Assembly: GCF_900142605.1 (NCBI RefSeq)
Contig: NZ_FRBL01000011.1
Location: forward strand, 177,131-241,130
DNA length: 64,000 nucleotides
Source of the DNA: Chitinophaga jiangningensis
GTDB lineage: Bacteria; Bacteroidota; Bacteroidia; Chitinophagales; Chitinophagaceae
Reading direction: 5' to 3'
Under the pieces are notes generated by a model that ran no database searches, was not told the origin of the DNA, and saw only the letters and a program-made list of their open reading frames with translations. The position numbers and the translations under genes are program-made. Every line of letters starts with the position of its first letter. The stretch's first letter is position 1. Below are positions 51,136-60,490 of this stretch, in pieces.

Positions 51136-54100
51136 ATGAATAACACATCATGTACCGGGAGGCGGCATGCCCTCTCCCGCGCGGTAACCCTTTGCCTTAC
51201 CCCGCTGTGCATTACCCTGGCAGCCAGTCAGCTGCATGCCTCACCTGCTGCACCGTGGCCACAAAATGTAACGCAATCAGATACACGTATCAACGGCATC
51301 ATCAGGGATAAAGCCGGCAAGCCGGTACCCGGTGCTACCATCCGCGTAGCCGGCACCAGCAGGGGCACCACCTCCGGCGCCGATGGCCACTTTACCATCA
51401 ACGCCAATCCCAAAGGCAGCCTGGAAGTATCCTACATCGGCTTTAAACCGCAGGTAGTATCCATCAACAATTCTGTAGAACTGGAAATTATCCTCGAAGC
51501 CAAAGAAGGCAACATGAACGAAGTAGTGGTAGTAGGCTTCGGACAACAAAGAAAAATCAGTCTGGTAGGTGCACAGTCCTCCATAAAAGTGGCTGACCTC
51601 AAACAGCCCGTGGCCAACCTCTCCACCGTGCTCGCCGGCAGAATTTCCGGCATCGTGGCCGTACAGCGCAGCGGTGAGCCTGGCCACGACGATGGCGACA
51701 TATGGATCAGAGGCATCTCTACCTTTACCAGCGGCTCCACTCGCCCACTCGTACTGGTAGATGGGGTGGAACGTGCCCTCTCCAACATCGATCCTCAGGA
51801 CGTGGAATCCTTCACCATCCTCAAAGATGCCTCCGCCACCGCCGTATATGGTGTTCGCGGCGCCAACGGCGTTATCATCATAAAAACAAGGTCCGGCAAA
51901 TCAGGCAAACCGAGGATTAACCTCGACTACAATGAAGGGATTACAAAATTTACCAAAGTACCCGACATGGCCGATGGCCTCACCTACATGAAACTGGCTA
52001 ACGAAGCACTCACCACCAGAGGGTATAATCCAAAATACACGGCCGACTACATAAAAAATACTGAAAACAACAGCGATCCTAACCTCTACCCCAATGTGGA
52101 CTGGATCGATGCTATCTTCAACAAAACGGGCCGCAACCGCCGCGCCAACCTCAACATCAGCGGCGGCAGCAACAACGCCAAATACTATGTATCCCTCGGA
52201 TACTACGATGAAAAAGGCCTGTTCAAAACCACCGACCTCGTGAAATACAACCAGGCCATCAAATACCGCCGGTATAACTTCACCAGTAACCTGAACATGC
52301 GCGTGACGCCCACCACCACCATCGACCTGGGCCTGCAGGGATACATCTCCAATGGTAACTACCCCGGCGGCGCCACCGCCATCGATGGTAACGGTAACAT
52401 CAGCATCAGCTCCTCCAATATCTTTGAACAGGCATTGCTGGTACCGCCGGTAGAATACCCCATCCTCTACCCCGGCAACTTCGTGCCAGGCCGCAACCCC
52501 AACGGGGACCAACGCAACCCCTATGCCGACGTAACCCGCAGAGGATATACCAACGAATTCAAAAACCAACTCTATTCCAATATCAGGCTCACACAAGACC
52601 TTCGCTTCATCATACCAGGCCTCAGCTTTACCAGCATGTTCGCATTTGATGCCTACAATGGTAATGTACTGGCGCGACTCAAACGCGAAGACACCTACGT
52701 ACCCGATCCCGCCACCCCGTACAAAGCCGACGGCTCCCTCAACCTCGTAAGAACTTACCAGGGAACAAACTACCTCAGCTACAACGCCAACCGCTCCGGC
52801 AACCGGCGCTTTTATACAGAATCTTCCCTCAACTACGACAGCGCCTTTGGTAAACACCGCGTAAGCGCATTGCTACTCTATAATCAAAGCGATTACCTCA
52901 ACCCGTTTGCGGGCGACTTCACCCGCAGCATTCCTTTTCGTACCCGCGGTATAGCCGCCAGGGTTACCTACTCCTGGAACGACCGTTACTTTGTAGAAGG
53001 GAATGCCGGCTACAATGGCTCTGAAAACTTTGCACCTTCCCAACGTTATGGCCTGTTTCCCGCCTATGGCCTCGGCTGGGTAGTGTCTAACGAACCATTT
53101 TTCAACGGCATAAAAAATACTATTCCCTTTCTCAAGTTCCGTTTCTCTGATGGTAACGTAGGTAGCGGCTTACTCGGCAGCGGCGATAATGCCCGCCGTT
53201 TCGCCTACCTCACCCTGCTTAACGAAGGCGCTACCGGCTATACCTTTGGCTCCAACCGCAGCGGCATTACCGGTATCAACGTGAGCGACTACGCCGTAGA
53301 CGTTACCTGGTCCACCGCCCGCAAAATGGACCTCGGTATGGACCTCCGCCTGTTTAATGAACAGCTGTCACTCACCGTGGACCTGTTCAAAGAACACCGT
53401 ACCGGCATATTCCTGCAACGCGGCGCCGTACCATCTTTCGTAGGCCTTATCAATAACCCCTGGGGTAACCTTGGCGTAGTCGATAATAAAGGCCTGGACG
53501 CCAACCTGGAATACACTGCCAAAATCGGCGATATAGGCATCAGCCTGATGGGCAACTTCACCTACAACAAAGACAAAGTAATTGAAAACGATCAGCCCAT
53601 CCCTAAATATCCCTGGATGGATAAACGTGGTACCAATATCCTTGCCCGTTATGGCTACGTGGCCGAAGGCCTGTTTACCAGCGACGACGAGATCGCCAAA
53701 AGCGCCAAACCGGAAGGCGCAAAAGTACTGCCCGGTGATATACGCTACCGCGACCTCAACGGCGACGGTAAAATTGATGCCTACGATCAGCAGCAGATAG
53801 GCCGCGGCGACGTGCCCGCCATCGTTTACGGCTTTGGACTCAACCTCAGCTACAAACAATTCTATATGAGCGCCTTTTTCCAGGGACAGGCCAAAGCAGA
53901 TGTACAGCTATCCGGCAGAGGTATTATGCCGTTTAACGGCGATGGTGGCGTGAGCAATATCTACGCCATTGCCACCGACAGATGGACACCAGAGAGCCCC
54001 CGGCAGGATGTGTTCTATCCACGGCTGGCCTTTGGTCAGGCAGATAATTATAACAACACCCTGCCCAGCAGCTGGTGGGTGAAAGACATGAGCTATATCC

Positions 54101-54306
54101 GCCTTAAATCAGCCGAACTGGGCTACCTCCTGCCGCAGCAATACCTGCGCAAAGCAGGCATCTCCAGCGGAAAGATTTACCTGACCGGCTTCAACCTCCT
54201 TACATTCAGCAATTTCAAACTATGGGATGTGGAAATGAGTACATCTAACGGTGGCGCCTATCCGAATATCACCACCTTCTCTGCCGGCATCAACCTCCAG
54301 TTTTAA
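51136..54306 (+). CDS. SusC/RagA family TonB-linked outer-membrane transporter
   Basis: TonB-dependent transporter of 1056 residues. The N-terminus is basic, then a signal with CITLAASQLHA. Carboxypeptidase-regulatory-like domain (INGIIRDKAGKPVPGATIRV), TonB-box region MNEVVVVGFGQQRK, plug with GRISGIVAVQRSGEPG, LVLVDGVERALSNID and ATAVYGVRGANGVIIIKT, barrel ending in FSAGINLQF. First gene of the plus-strand SusC-SusD-zincin group, near PL9 and GH127 genes. It probably imports pectin- or arabinan-derived oligosaccharides, an inference from those enzymes. Confidence 0.95.
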   Translation: MNNTSCTGRRHALSRAVTLCLTPLCITLAASQLHASPAAPWPQNVTQSDTRINGIIRDKAGKPVPGATIRVAGTSRGTTSGADGHFTINANPKGSLEVSYIGFKPQVVSINNSVELEIILEAKEGNMNEVVVVGFGQQRKISLVGAQSSIKVADLKQPVANLSTVLAGRISGIVAVQRSGEPGHDDGDIWIRGISTFTSGSTRPLVLVDGVERALSNIDPQDVESFTILKDASATAVYGVRGANGVIIIKTRSGKSGKPRINLDYNEGITKFTKVPDMADGLTYMKLANEALTTRGYNPKYTADYIKNTENNSDPNLYPNVDWIDAIFNKTGRNRRANLNISGGSNNAKYYVSLGYYDEKGLFKTTDLVKYNQAIKYRRYNFTSNLNMRVTPTTTIDLGLQGYISNGNYPGGATAIDGNGNISISSSNIFEQALLVPPVEYPILYPGNFVPGRNPNGDQRNPYADVTRRGYTNEFKNQLYSNIRLTQDLRFIIPGLSFTSMFAFDAYNGNVLARLKREDTYVPDPATPYKADGSLNLVRTYQGTNYLSYNANRSGNRRFYTESSLNYDSAFGKHRVSALLLYNQSDYLNPFAGDFTRSIPFRTRGIAARVTYSWNDRYFVEGNAGYNGSENFAPSQRYGLFPAYGLGWVVSNEPFFNGIKNTIPFLKFRFSDGNVGSGLLGSGDNARRFAYLTLLNEGATGYTFGSNRSGITGINVSDYAVDVTWSTARKMDLGMDLRLFNEQLSLTVDLFKEHRTGIFLQRGAVPSFVGLINNPWGNLGVVDNKGLDANLEYTAKIGDIGISLMGNFTYNKDKVIENDQPIPKYPWMDKRGTNILARYGYVAEGLFTSDDEIAKSAKPEGAKVLPGDIRYRDLNGDGKIDAYDQQQIGRGDVPAIVYGFGLNLSYKQFYMSAFFQGQAKADVQLSGRGIMPFNGDGGVSNIYAIATDRWTPESPRQDVFYPRLAFGQADNYNNTLPSSWWVKDMSYIRLKSAELGYLLPQQYLRKAGISSGKIYLTGFNLLTFSNFKLWDVEMSTSNGGAYPNITTFSAGINLQF

Positions 54307-54327
54307 TTACTCAAAAGCGATTATTTT

Positions 54328-56127
54328 ATGAAGAAAATATTTCTGACACTGATCACCGGAGCACTACTGGCCAGCTCCTGCCAGAAAGGCTTCCTGGACC
54401 AGGTTCCGGACGACCGCCTTACACTCCAGGAAACATTCAGCCGTAAAAATACCGTCGACAAATTCCTGGCAAACGTATACTCCCGCATACCGGATGAATT
54501 CAGCCAGCGCTATGTCAATAACAACAACGCCGGCCCATGGACCGGCGCCAGCGATGAAGCCGAATTTGTTTGGGGCTTCGTCACCTCCAACAGCATGAAC
54601 ATCGGTGGATGGGACCCCACCTCCGGGTTTGTGAAATCATTCTGGTCCAGCTACTACCAGGGTATCAGCAGCGCCAGCTACTTTATCGCCAACATCAATA
54701 AGTGCGCGGACTGTGGCGCCAACTACATCAAACAATACGGTGCAGAAGCCAGAGCGCTGCGTGCCATGTACTACTTCTACCTGATGCGCACCTTTGGCCC
54801 CGTGGTATTGCTGGGTGAAACTATTCTGCCGCCGGATGCATCCTTCAATGAGATCCAGCGCCCAAGGAACAGTTATGATGAGTGCGTGGCATTTGTGGTA
54901 TCAGAGCTCGACAAAGCCGCTGCCGACCTCCCTTCCACCAGCATCAGCGATGAGCTGGGCCGCATTAACCGCCCGATAGCACTGGCGTTTAAACAGAAGG
55001 TATTGCTATATGCCGCCAGCCCTCAGTTCAATGGTAACGCCGACTATGCCGCACTTAAAAATAAAGATGGTAAACAACTGATCAGCCAGCAGGCAGATCC
55101 TGCTAAATGGAAAGCCGCTGCTAATGCAGGAAAAGCCTTCATCGAAGAATTTGTGAAATCAGGACAGTTCAAACTTTATCGTAAAAATGAAGCCAACGGC
55201 ACTTACAGCCCCTACCTCTCCTGCCGCGATGTGATGCTGGACGACTGGAATCCGGAAGTGATTTATGCACGTGTACCCGGCAACGTTACCTGGCTGCAAT
55301 ACGAGCGTACCCCTTACCATAGCGGTAGCAACGGGGAGGCACGCGGCAGCGGCGGCCTCGGCGCCACGCAGGCAATCGTAGATGCCTACTTCACTGCCAA
55401 CGGCCGCTCCATCGATGACCCGGCCTCCGGCTATGTGAACAGCGGCTTCTCCTCTACCGCTACTACCTTTGCCCCAGCGGGCACCTATAACCAGTGGGTA
55501 AACCGCGAACCCAGGTTCTATGTAGGCATCACCTTCAACGGTAGCATCTGGCAATATACCCGTTACGGTAACATTAAAACCGTTACGGAATACTCCGGTA
55601 ACTCCGGTAAAAAAGTGGGTGGCAACGACTATACCCCTACCGGTTATATTGTGCGTAAGAATGTGTTTGTAGGTAACGTGAACGCAGGCAACAGAACACT
55701 CGTACTCCTGCGCCTGGCCGAAGTATACCTCGACTATATCGAAGCGCTGAATGAAAGCGACCCTACCCATCCTGATATACTTACCTATCTCAATGAAATA
55801 AGAAACAGAGCCGGCATACCTGCCTATGGAACGCCCGAACTGCCGGCACCCGCAGGACAGGAAGCCATGCGTATCGCCATCCGCAAGGAAAGACGCGTGG
55901 AGCTGGCCTTTGAAAACTCTCGCTACTTCGACGTTCGCCGCTGGAAAATTGCCGAACAAACAGAAGGCGGCCCCGCTATGGGCCTTAACATAGCAGCAGA
56001 TGGTGCTGCCTTTTACCAGGTAGTACCCTTTGAAACCAGGGTATTCCTGAAAAAACATTATCTGTTCCCTATCCCGCAGTCAGAAGTAGACATAGATAAA
56101 GAGATGGTACAAAACACCGGTTGGTAA
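54328..56127 (+). CDS. SusD/RagB family nutrient-binding lipoprotein
   Basis: SusD homologue of 599 residues; lipobox ASSC, Cys18. The N-terminal TPR half includes RKNTVDKFLANVYSRIPDEF, EARALRAMYYFYLMRTFGPV and LAFKQKVLLYAASPQFNGN. The C-terminal hallmarks are YLNEIRNRAGIP and IRKERRVELAFENSRYFDVR. It ends in MVQNTGW. It follows susC by 21 bp and completes the transporter. The secreted zincin gene follows after 34 bp. Confidence 0.95.
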   Translation: MKKIFLTLITGALLASSCQKGFLDQVPDDRLTLQETFSRKNTVDKFLANVYSRIPDEFSQRYVNNNNAGPWTGASDEAEFVWGFVTSNSMNIGGWDPTSGFVKSFWSSYYQGISSASYFIANINKCADCGANYIKQYGAEARALRAMYYFYLMRTFGPVVLLGETILPPDASFNEIQRPRNSYDECVAFVVSELDKAAADLPSTSISDELGRINRPIALAFKQKVLLYAASPQFNGNADYAALKNKDGKQLISQQADPAKWKAAANAGKAFIEEFVKSGQFKLYRKNEANGTYSPYLSCRDVMLDDWNPEVIYARVPGNVTWLQYERTPYHSGSNGEARGSGGLGATQAIVDAYFTANGRSIDDPASGYVNSGFSSTATTFAPAGTYNQWVNREPRFYVGITFNGSIWQYTRYGNIKTVTEYSGNSGKKVGGNDYTPTGYIVRKNVFVGNVNAGNRTLVLLRLAEVYLDYIEALNESDPTHPDILTYLNEIRNRAGIPAYGTPELPAPAGQEAMRIAIRKERRVELAFENSRYFDVRRWKIAEQTEGGPAMGLNIAADGAAFYQVVPFETRVFLKKHYLFPIPQSEVDIDKEMVQNTGW

Positions 56128-56161
56128 TATTCCCTCATCCATTCACCATAAAACAAATACC

Positions 56162-58078
56162 ATGAACAAAATTCTATCGGGAGCACTGCTGGCATGGCTG
56201 CTCGGCAGTACAGGTACAGCACTTGCACAGTCCGACATCACCAATTTTTCCGGTGGCATTATTACGGACAAGTACAGTGTAACAGGCGTGGAAGGCATTG
56301 CCAAACTCACGGACAATGACGTCTACAGCAAATACCTCACCTTCAATGCCACCACCTGGGTACGCTATCAATCGCCCGTATCCTCGGTGGTAACCTCCTA
56401 TGCAGTCACCTCTGCCAACGATGCCGTTACCCGTGACCCTAAAAACTGGACCTTTGAAGGCTCCAACGATGGCACCAACTGGACTATACTGCACACCGTT
56501 ACCAACGCGGTTTTCATTAATCGCTGGCAACGCCTGAAGTACAATTTTTCTAACAGCACCGCCTACACGTACTTTCGGTTAAACATTACGGCAAACAGCG
56601 GCGCCACCATTGTGCAGCTGGCAGAATGGGAAATTTTCGGTACCGGCTCCGGTGCTCCGGCAATTCCTGCCGGACCTTCCGCACTTAGCGGCACCGGCGT
56701 TTCCGGCAACCAGATCATCCTGAACTGGACGGATAACTCCAGCACAGAAACGGCGATACGCATAGAGCGCTCTACCAACAACAGCACCTGGAGCCTGTTG
56801 CGCGTAGCACCTGCCAACACCACGCAGCTGCGCGACACCGGCCTCAACGGAGGCAGCTATTACTACCGCGTACGAGCGGAAAACAGTAGTGGTAACTCCG
56901 CCTACACCACCAGCGCACAAATTACCGCTCCTGCGAACGACTTCCCGCTAACCTGGCAGGAGCACTGGTTTGAACATAACCAGGTGGTAACCAGGAAATA
57001 TTCCGACAGCGACGTAGGCATCTACTTCGACAATGATATGAACACCAGTATCAACTGGATGGATACCACTGTATCCAAAGCATGGAAGTATACCAAACAG
57101 GTGTACGGCGGCTTCAGCGATAAACGATTGTATGCAGTGTTTCACCAGAACAAGTATGGTGGCGGTAGTCCGGCTACCTATATAGATGCGGACAGGGATT
57201 ATCGCAACGCCATCTGCCTGGGATCCAACAATTCCTGGACCTCCAATACCGGCTGGAACCTGGATGCCACTATTCATGAGATAGGCCACATTGTGGAGGG
57301 AGCTGCCTTTGGCGTAAAAAACTCACCAGCATTCCCCATCTGGGGCGATAGTAAATGGTGCGTGATTTACCAGTACGACCTCTACTACAACCTGGGCTGG
57401 ACCGCTGATGCTACCCGCTGGTATAACTCGGCGATGGCCACTACCGATACCTACCCCAGAGCTAATACCAACTGGTTCCGAGACTGGTTTTATCCTATCT
57501 GGAATAACTACGGTCATAGCACGGCGCTGAAAAACTATTTCCAGTTACTGTCGCAGTACTTTATCAAACGCAATGACATCTATAGCCGCAACTTAAACTT
57601 TGGTGAATTTGTGCACTTCTGGAGCGGAGCAGCAGGGGTAAACCTGAAATCGCAGGCTACGACCGCTTTTGGTTGGACAACTGACTATGAAGCACAGTTT
57701 AACCAGGCCCGCATCGATTATCCATTTACGTATCCGGATATGCTGGCAGCGGATGTTACAGCGTTACAGCAGCTGGCTACCGACAGCAGCGCTTACATCT
57801 CCCTGCAAAAACCTGCCTATACTACTGATAAAGCAGCGATGACCGGAGATATTAAAGTATGGCCCAATCCAACAGAGAATAAACGCATCACCATAGGCCT
57901 GGACGCTAAGAACGGTATTGTGCCGGCACAGATTTACAATGCACAGGGGCACTGTGTTTACTTCGGTAATCTGCAAGGGCAAACCACGATTAATTTATCC
58001 AATCAGCCTGCAGGAACTTACTTCATTGTACTCCTCATAAGCAAAAGCAAAATCGCCAGGAAGATAATTTTACAATAG
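56162..58078 (+). CDS. T9SS-secreted multidomain zincin with discoidin and Fn3 domains
   Basis: Secreted protein of 638 residues. Signal peptide to about 23. A discoidin-like domain follows (about 25-160; NWTFEGSNDGTNWTILHTV), then Fn3 (about 170-255). Next is a metallopeptidase-like domain (about 260-545) with HEIGH (His372, Glu373, His376) in IHEIGHIVEG, a gluzincin/metzincin-type zinc site. The C-terminus (about 560-638: VWPNPTENKRITIG, PAGTYFIVLLISKSKIARKI) is a type A T9SS sorting domain. It follows SusD and is likely surface-attached or released. Whether it cleaves protein or glycoprotein is unknown; a peptidase inside a glycan locus is unusual. Confidence 0.9.
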   Translation: MNKILSGALLAWLLGSTGTALAQSDITNFSGGIITDKYSVTGVEGIAKLTDNDVYSKYLTFNATTWVRYQSPVSSVVTSYAVTSANDAVTRDPKNWTFEGSNDGTNWTILHTVTNAVFINRWQRLKYNFSNSTAYTYFRLNITANSGATIVQLAEWEIFGTGSGAPAIPAGPSALSGTGVSGNQIILNWTDNSSTETAIRIERSTNNSTWSLLRVAPANTTQLRDTGLNGGSYYYRVRAENSSGNSAYTTSAQITAPANDFPLTWQEHWFEHNQVVTRKYSDSDVGIYFDNDMNTSINWMDTTVSKAWKYTKQVYGGFSDKRLYAVFHQNKYGGGSPATYIDADRDYRNAICLGSNNSWTSNTGWNLDATIHEIGHIVEGAAFGVKNSPAFPIWGDSKWCVIYQYDLYYNLGWTADATRWYNSAMATTDTYPRANTNWFRDWFYPIWNNYGHSTALKNYFQLLSQYFIKRNDIYSRNLNFGEFVHFWSGAAGVNLKSQATTAFGWTTDYEAQFNQARIDYPFTYPDMLAADVTALQQLATDSSAYISLQKPAYTTDKAAMTGDIKVWPNPTENKRITIGLDAKNGIVPAQIYNAQGHCVYFGNLQGQTTINLSNQPAGTYFIVLLISKSKIARKIILQ

Positions 58079-58098
58079 GCGATATCATCTCAGAAATG

Positions 58099-58136
58099 AA
58101 AAACCGGCTGCACCTTTGTGCAACCGGCTTTTTTTT
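58099..58136. terminator. Bidirectional terminator between convergent genes
   Basis: Imperfect stem CCGGCTGCAC with GTGCAACCGG (loop CTTT), followed by eight T residues on the plus strand and five on the minus strand. It ends both the zincin gene (stop 58078) and the PL9-type gene (stop at 58135). Confidence 0.85.
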
Positions 58137-60351
58137 ATTGTTTGATCAATCGCAGACTTTCCGTTTGCTGATGCATTAGCAGTCGCACTACATAACTGCC
58201 TGCCTGCAAACTTGCTACCGGCAATGGTAACTGGTGCCGGCCTGCCGGCATCACCTTGTGCTGCACGGTGCGGAGTAACACCCCATTGGCACCATAGATG
58301 CCTACCCAAACCAGTCCCTGTTCAGGATTGGTATAATTCAAGGTGGCACTGGATGCTGCCGGGTTGGGGTAAATGCTTGCATTGATACCATCGGTACTGA
58401 GCTTAGCCAGTGAAGCTCCGCAGGAGCCGGCAGACACGCCCGCACCGCTCACTTCCATCCAGTCGATAATCGCAAACTCAGTTGCTTCCGTCGTTTCCAG
58501 GCGGATGGTATTATTGCCTGCTGCCAACGTAACGTTGATAGTACCGGTGGTACTCCAGGCCGTCCAACTGCTGGTTTTAGGGAACTGTACATTACTGTTT
58601 ATCACCGTTCCGTTTACCAGTACTCTAGCCGTGGTAGAAACGGTGCTGCCGCCATTGGAATAACCCCATTGCAGGGTGTAGGTGCCCGCAGCACTGACAT
58701 TTACGGCATAGTTTACTCCTTTGGAGGCGGAGTTGGACAAATTGATATAATAACCACCATAGGCACCTGAATAAGAATTTTGCCGGCTGCCATCCGCACT
58801 GCAATAACCACCGGCAGCAGCAGCGGCATCATCAATGCGCAGCGTGGAAGTAGCACCGGAGGCCGTGAAGGCAGCAGTCACCGTTATATTGCTATTGATA
58901 GTAACAGTTGTGGTAGCAGCCGTACCGGAAGCGCCACCACTCCATCCCGTGAAGGTATAGCCTGATGCCGGTGTAGCCGTTAACGTTACAACTGTACCTG
59001 CTGCATAGGTAGAAGTATTAGGGCTGCTGCTTACGCTGCCACTACCTGATGGTGTTACATTAGTGGTAAGCGTGTAGGTGGTACCGGTAGCACCTCCGCC
59101 GGACTCGCGGGCCCCCAGGTCGGGCGCGGCGCCGCTGTAGGTAATGCCGGTGGCAGTTACGCCGGCATCAATCATATCACTGCCACTGGCCAGTGCAAAC
59201 AGGTTGCCCAGCTGCGGGGTGCCGTCGGAGGCGCGGGTAACGCTGCCGGATACACTCTGGAAGTCGGCCGCACTGATCGTTAGTCCGCCGCTGTTAGTGC
59301 TTACATTATTTTTCCACCAAACATTCGTGTTGCCTACCTGTGTGCCATTGGTATTATCGCTGGAACCAGCACTTAAAGAAATATTATTTCTGAAAGTAGC
59401 CGTACTACCGGTGCGGAAATTGTAATTGGATTGCGCGTTGTTGTAACTGGTGTTGTTGGTAACTTCAATATTACCGGGGTTATCGTTATCGGTAAAGCCG
59501 TGGTGACCGTTACCGAAAGCAATGCATCGGCGTACGATGTGATTCACCGCAATACCGGAGCCACCCAGTTTAAAGCCGTTTTTATCACCACTGCCGGAAG
59601 TGCCGCCGGTAGTAAGGGCGCCATTACTGTAAGCAATACAGCCTTCCAGCGTTACAGGGCCAATGGGGCCTGTTTCATCTTTGGCATAAAAATCCCAGCC
59701 ATCATCGATATTATGGTGGGAGATGCAATTACGAAAGATGTTACCGGTACCGCAGGTAAGTTTGGCGGCAAAGCCATCGGCATTTTCGTTGCCGGGGTCC
59801 TGGTTGTCGAATGCTTCGCAATTTAAGATGAGGTTGTTGCTCGGCCAGGTGCTCAACGTGGTGTTAGTGGTTTTGTAGCGACTCAGCTGCAACCCTGTAT
59901 CCTTATTTTTTTTGAAGATACAGTTGGTGATGTTGTTGTTGTTACCGGAAAGCAACATCCCATTATCTCCTGCACCCGTGATGGTGATGCCGGTAACATT
60001 CCAATAGTCGCCATCCAGCACCAGTCCGCGATTGGCGTCAGCAGTAGCCATGGAGCTGAAGTCCAGCACCGGCACTTCGCCACTGTAGGCAACAATGCTT
60101 TTACGGGCGGAAGAGGTACCGTTGTTTGTGTCGGGTATCACCACCGTGGCGGAAATACTATAGGTACCACCGCGGAGGTAGATGGTGCCGCCGGCGCCAA
60201 TTGTGGCAATGGCATTTACAAGGGTGGTGGGAGCGCTGATGGAAGTGCCCGGGTTAGCGGCACTGCCAGACGGTGATACATATAGCACCGTCTGCGCATT
60301 TGCCAGGCAGGTTAACAGCAGGCAAATAACTGCGAGTAAACAATTTTTCAT
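58135..60351 (-). CDS. PL9-type pectate lyase with InlB-like, CBM and T9SS domains
   Basis: Secreted protein of 738 residues. Signal peptide to about 20. The parallel beta-helix (about 25-420) carries PL9 family blocks NADGFAAKL (190-198), DDGWDFYAK (216-224) and KNGFKLGG (257-264), whose Lys261 is the likely Bronsted base, with nearby Asp residues for Ca2+. A divergent InlB B-repeat follows (about 430-500; VVTLTATPASGYTFTGWSGG), then a CBM35/CBM6-like beta-sandwich (about 505-640) and a T9SS C-terminal domain (about 655-738). It should cut polygalacturonate or rhamnogalacturonan by beta-elimination outside the cell. Confidence 0.88.
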   Translation of the reverse strand: MKNCLLAVICLLLTCLANAQTVLYVSPSGSAANPGTSISAPTTLVNAIATIGAGGTIYLRGGTYSISATVVIPDTNNGTSSARKSIVAYSGEVPVLDFSSMATADANRGLVLDGDYWNVTGITITGAGDNGMLLSGNNNNITNCIFKKNKDTGLQLSRYKTTNTTLSTWPSNNLILNCEAFDNQDPGNENADGFAAKLTCGTGNIFRNCISHHNIDDGWDFYAKDETGPIGPVTLEGCIAYSNGALTTGGTSGSGDKNGFKLGGSGIAVNHIVRRCIAFGNGHHGFTDNDNPGNIEVTNNTSYNNAQSNYNFRTGSTATFRNNISLSAGSSDNTNGTQVGNTNVWWKNNVSTNSGGLTISAADFQSVSGSVTRASDGTPQLGNLFALASGSDMIDAGVTATGITYSGAAPDLGARESGGGATGTTYTLTTNVTPSGSGSVSSSPNTSTYAAGTVVTLTATPASGYTFTGWSGGASGTAATTTVTINSNITVTAAFTASGATSTLRIDDAAAAAGGYCSADGSRQNSYSGAYGGYYINLSNSASKGVNYAVNVSAAGTYTLQWGYSNGGSTVSTTARVLVNGTVINSNVQFPKTSSWTAWSTTGTINVTLAAGNNTIRLETTEATEFAIIDWMEVSGAGVSAGSCGASLAKLSTDGINASIYPNPAASSATLNYTNPEQGLVWVGIYGANGVLLRTVQHKVMPAGRHQLPLPVASLQAGSYVVRLLMHQQTESLRLIKQ

Positions 60352-60380
60352 AACGTAAGATTTACTCAGAAATTAAGAAA

Positions 60381-60447
60381 CTTATCAGGTGCTTTCCAAC
60401 ACCTGATAAGCATTTATTTACGCAATCGTAATCGGGAACGATTGCGT
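60381..60447. repeat. Two perfect hairpins with 8-nt loops
   Basis: 60381-60410: CTTATCAGGTG with CACCTGATAAG, 11 bp. 60420-60447: ACGCAATCGT with ACGATTGCGT, 10 bp. Each has an 8-nt loop. They lie 3' of GH127 and 5' of the PL9-type gene on the minus strand, with no T-run. They may end or stabilise the GH127 transcript, or regulate the PL9 gene. Confidence 0.8.
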
Positions 60448-60490
60448 AAAACTAACTAGTAAATCGTACTGAAAAGGAGCTGCAGCGCTC

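Noticed and set aside
51901..52857. 318-codon minus-strand frame inside SusC
   Set aside because: Antisense shadow of a well-supported plus-strand SusC gene.
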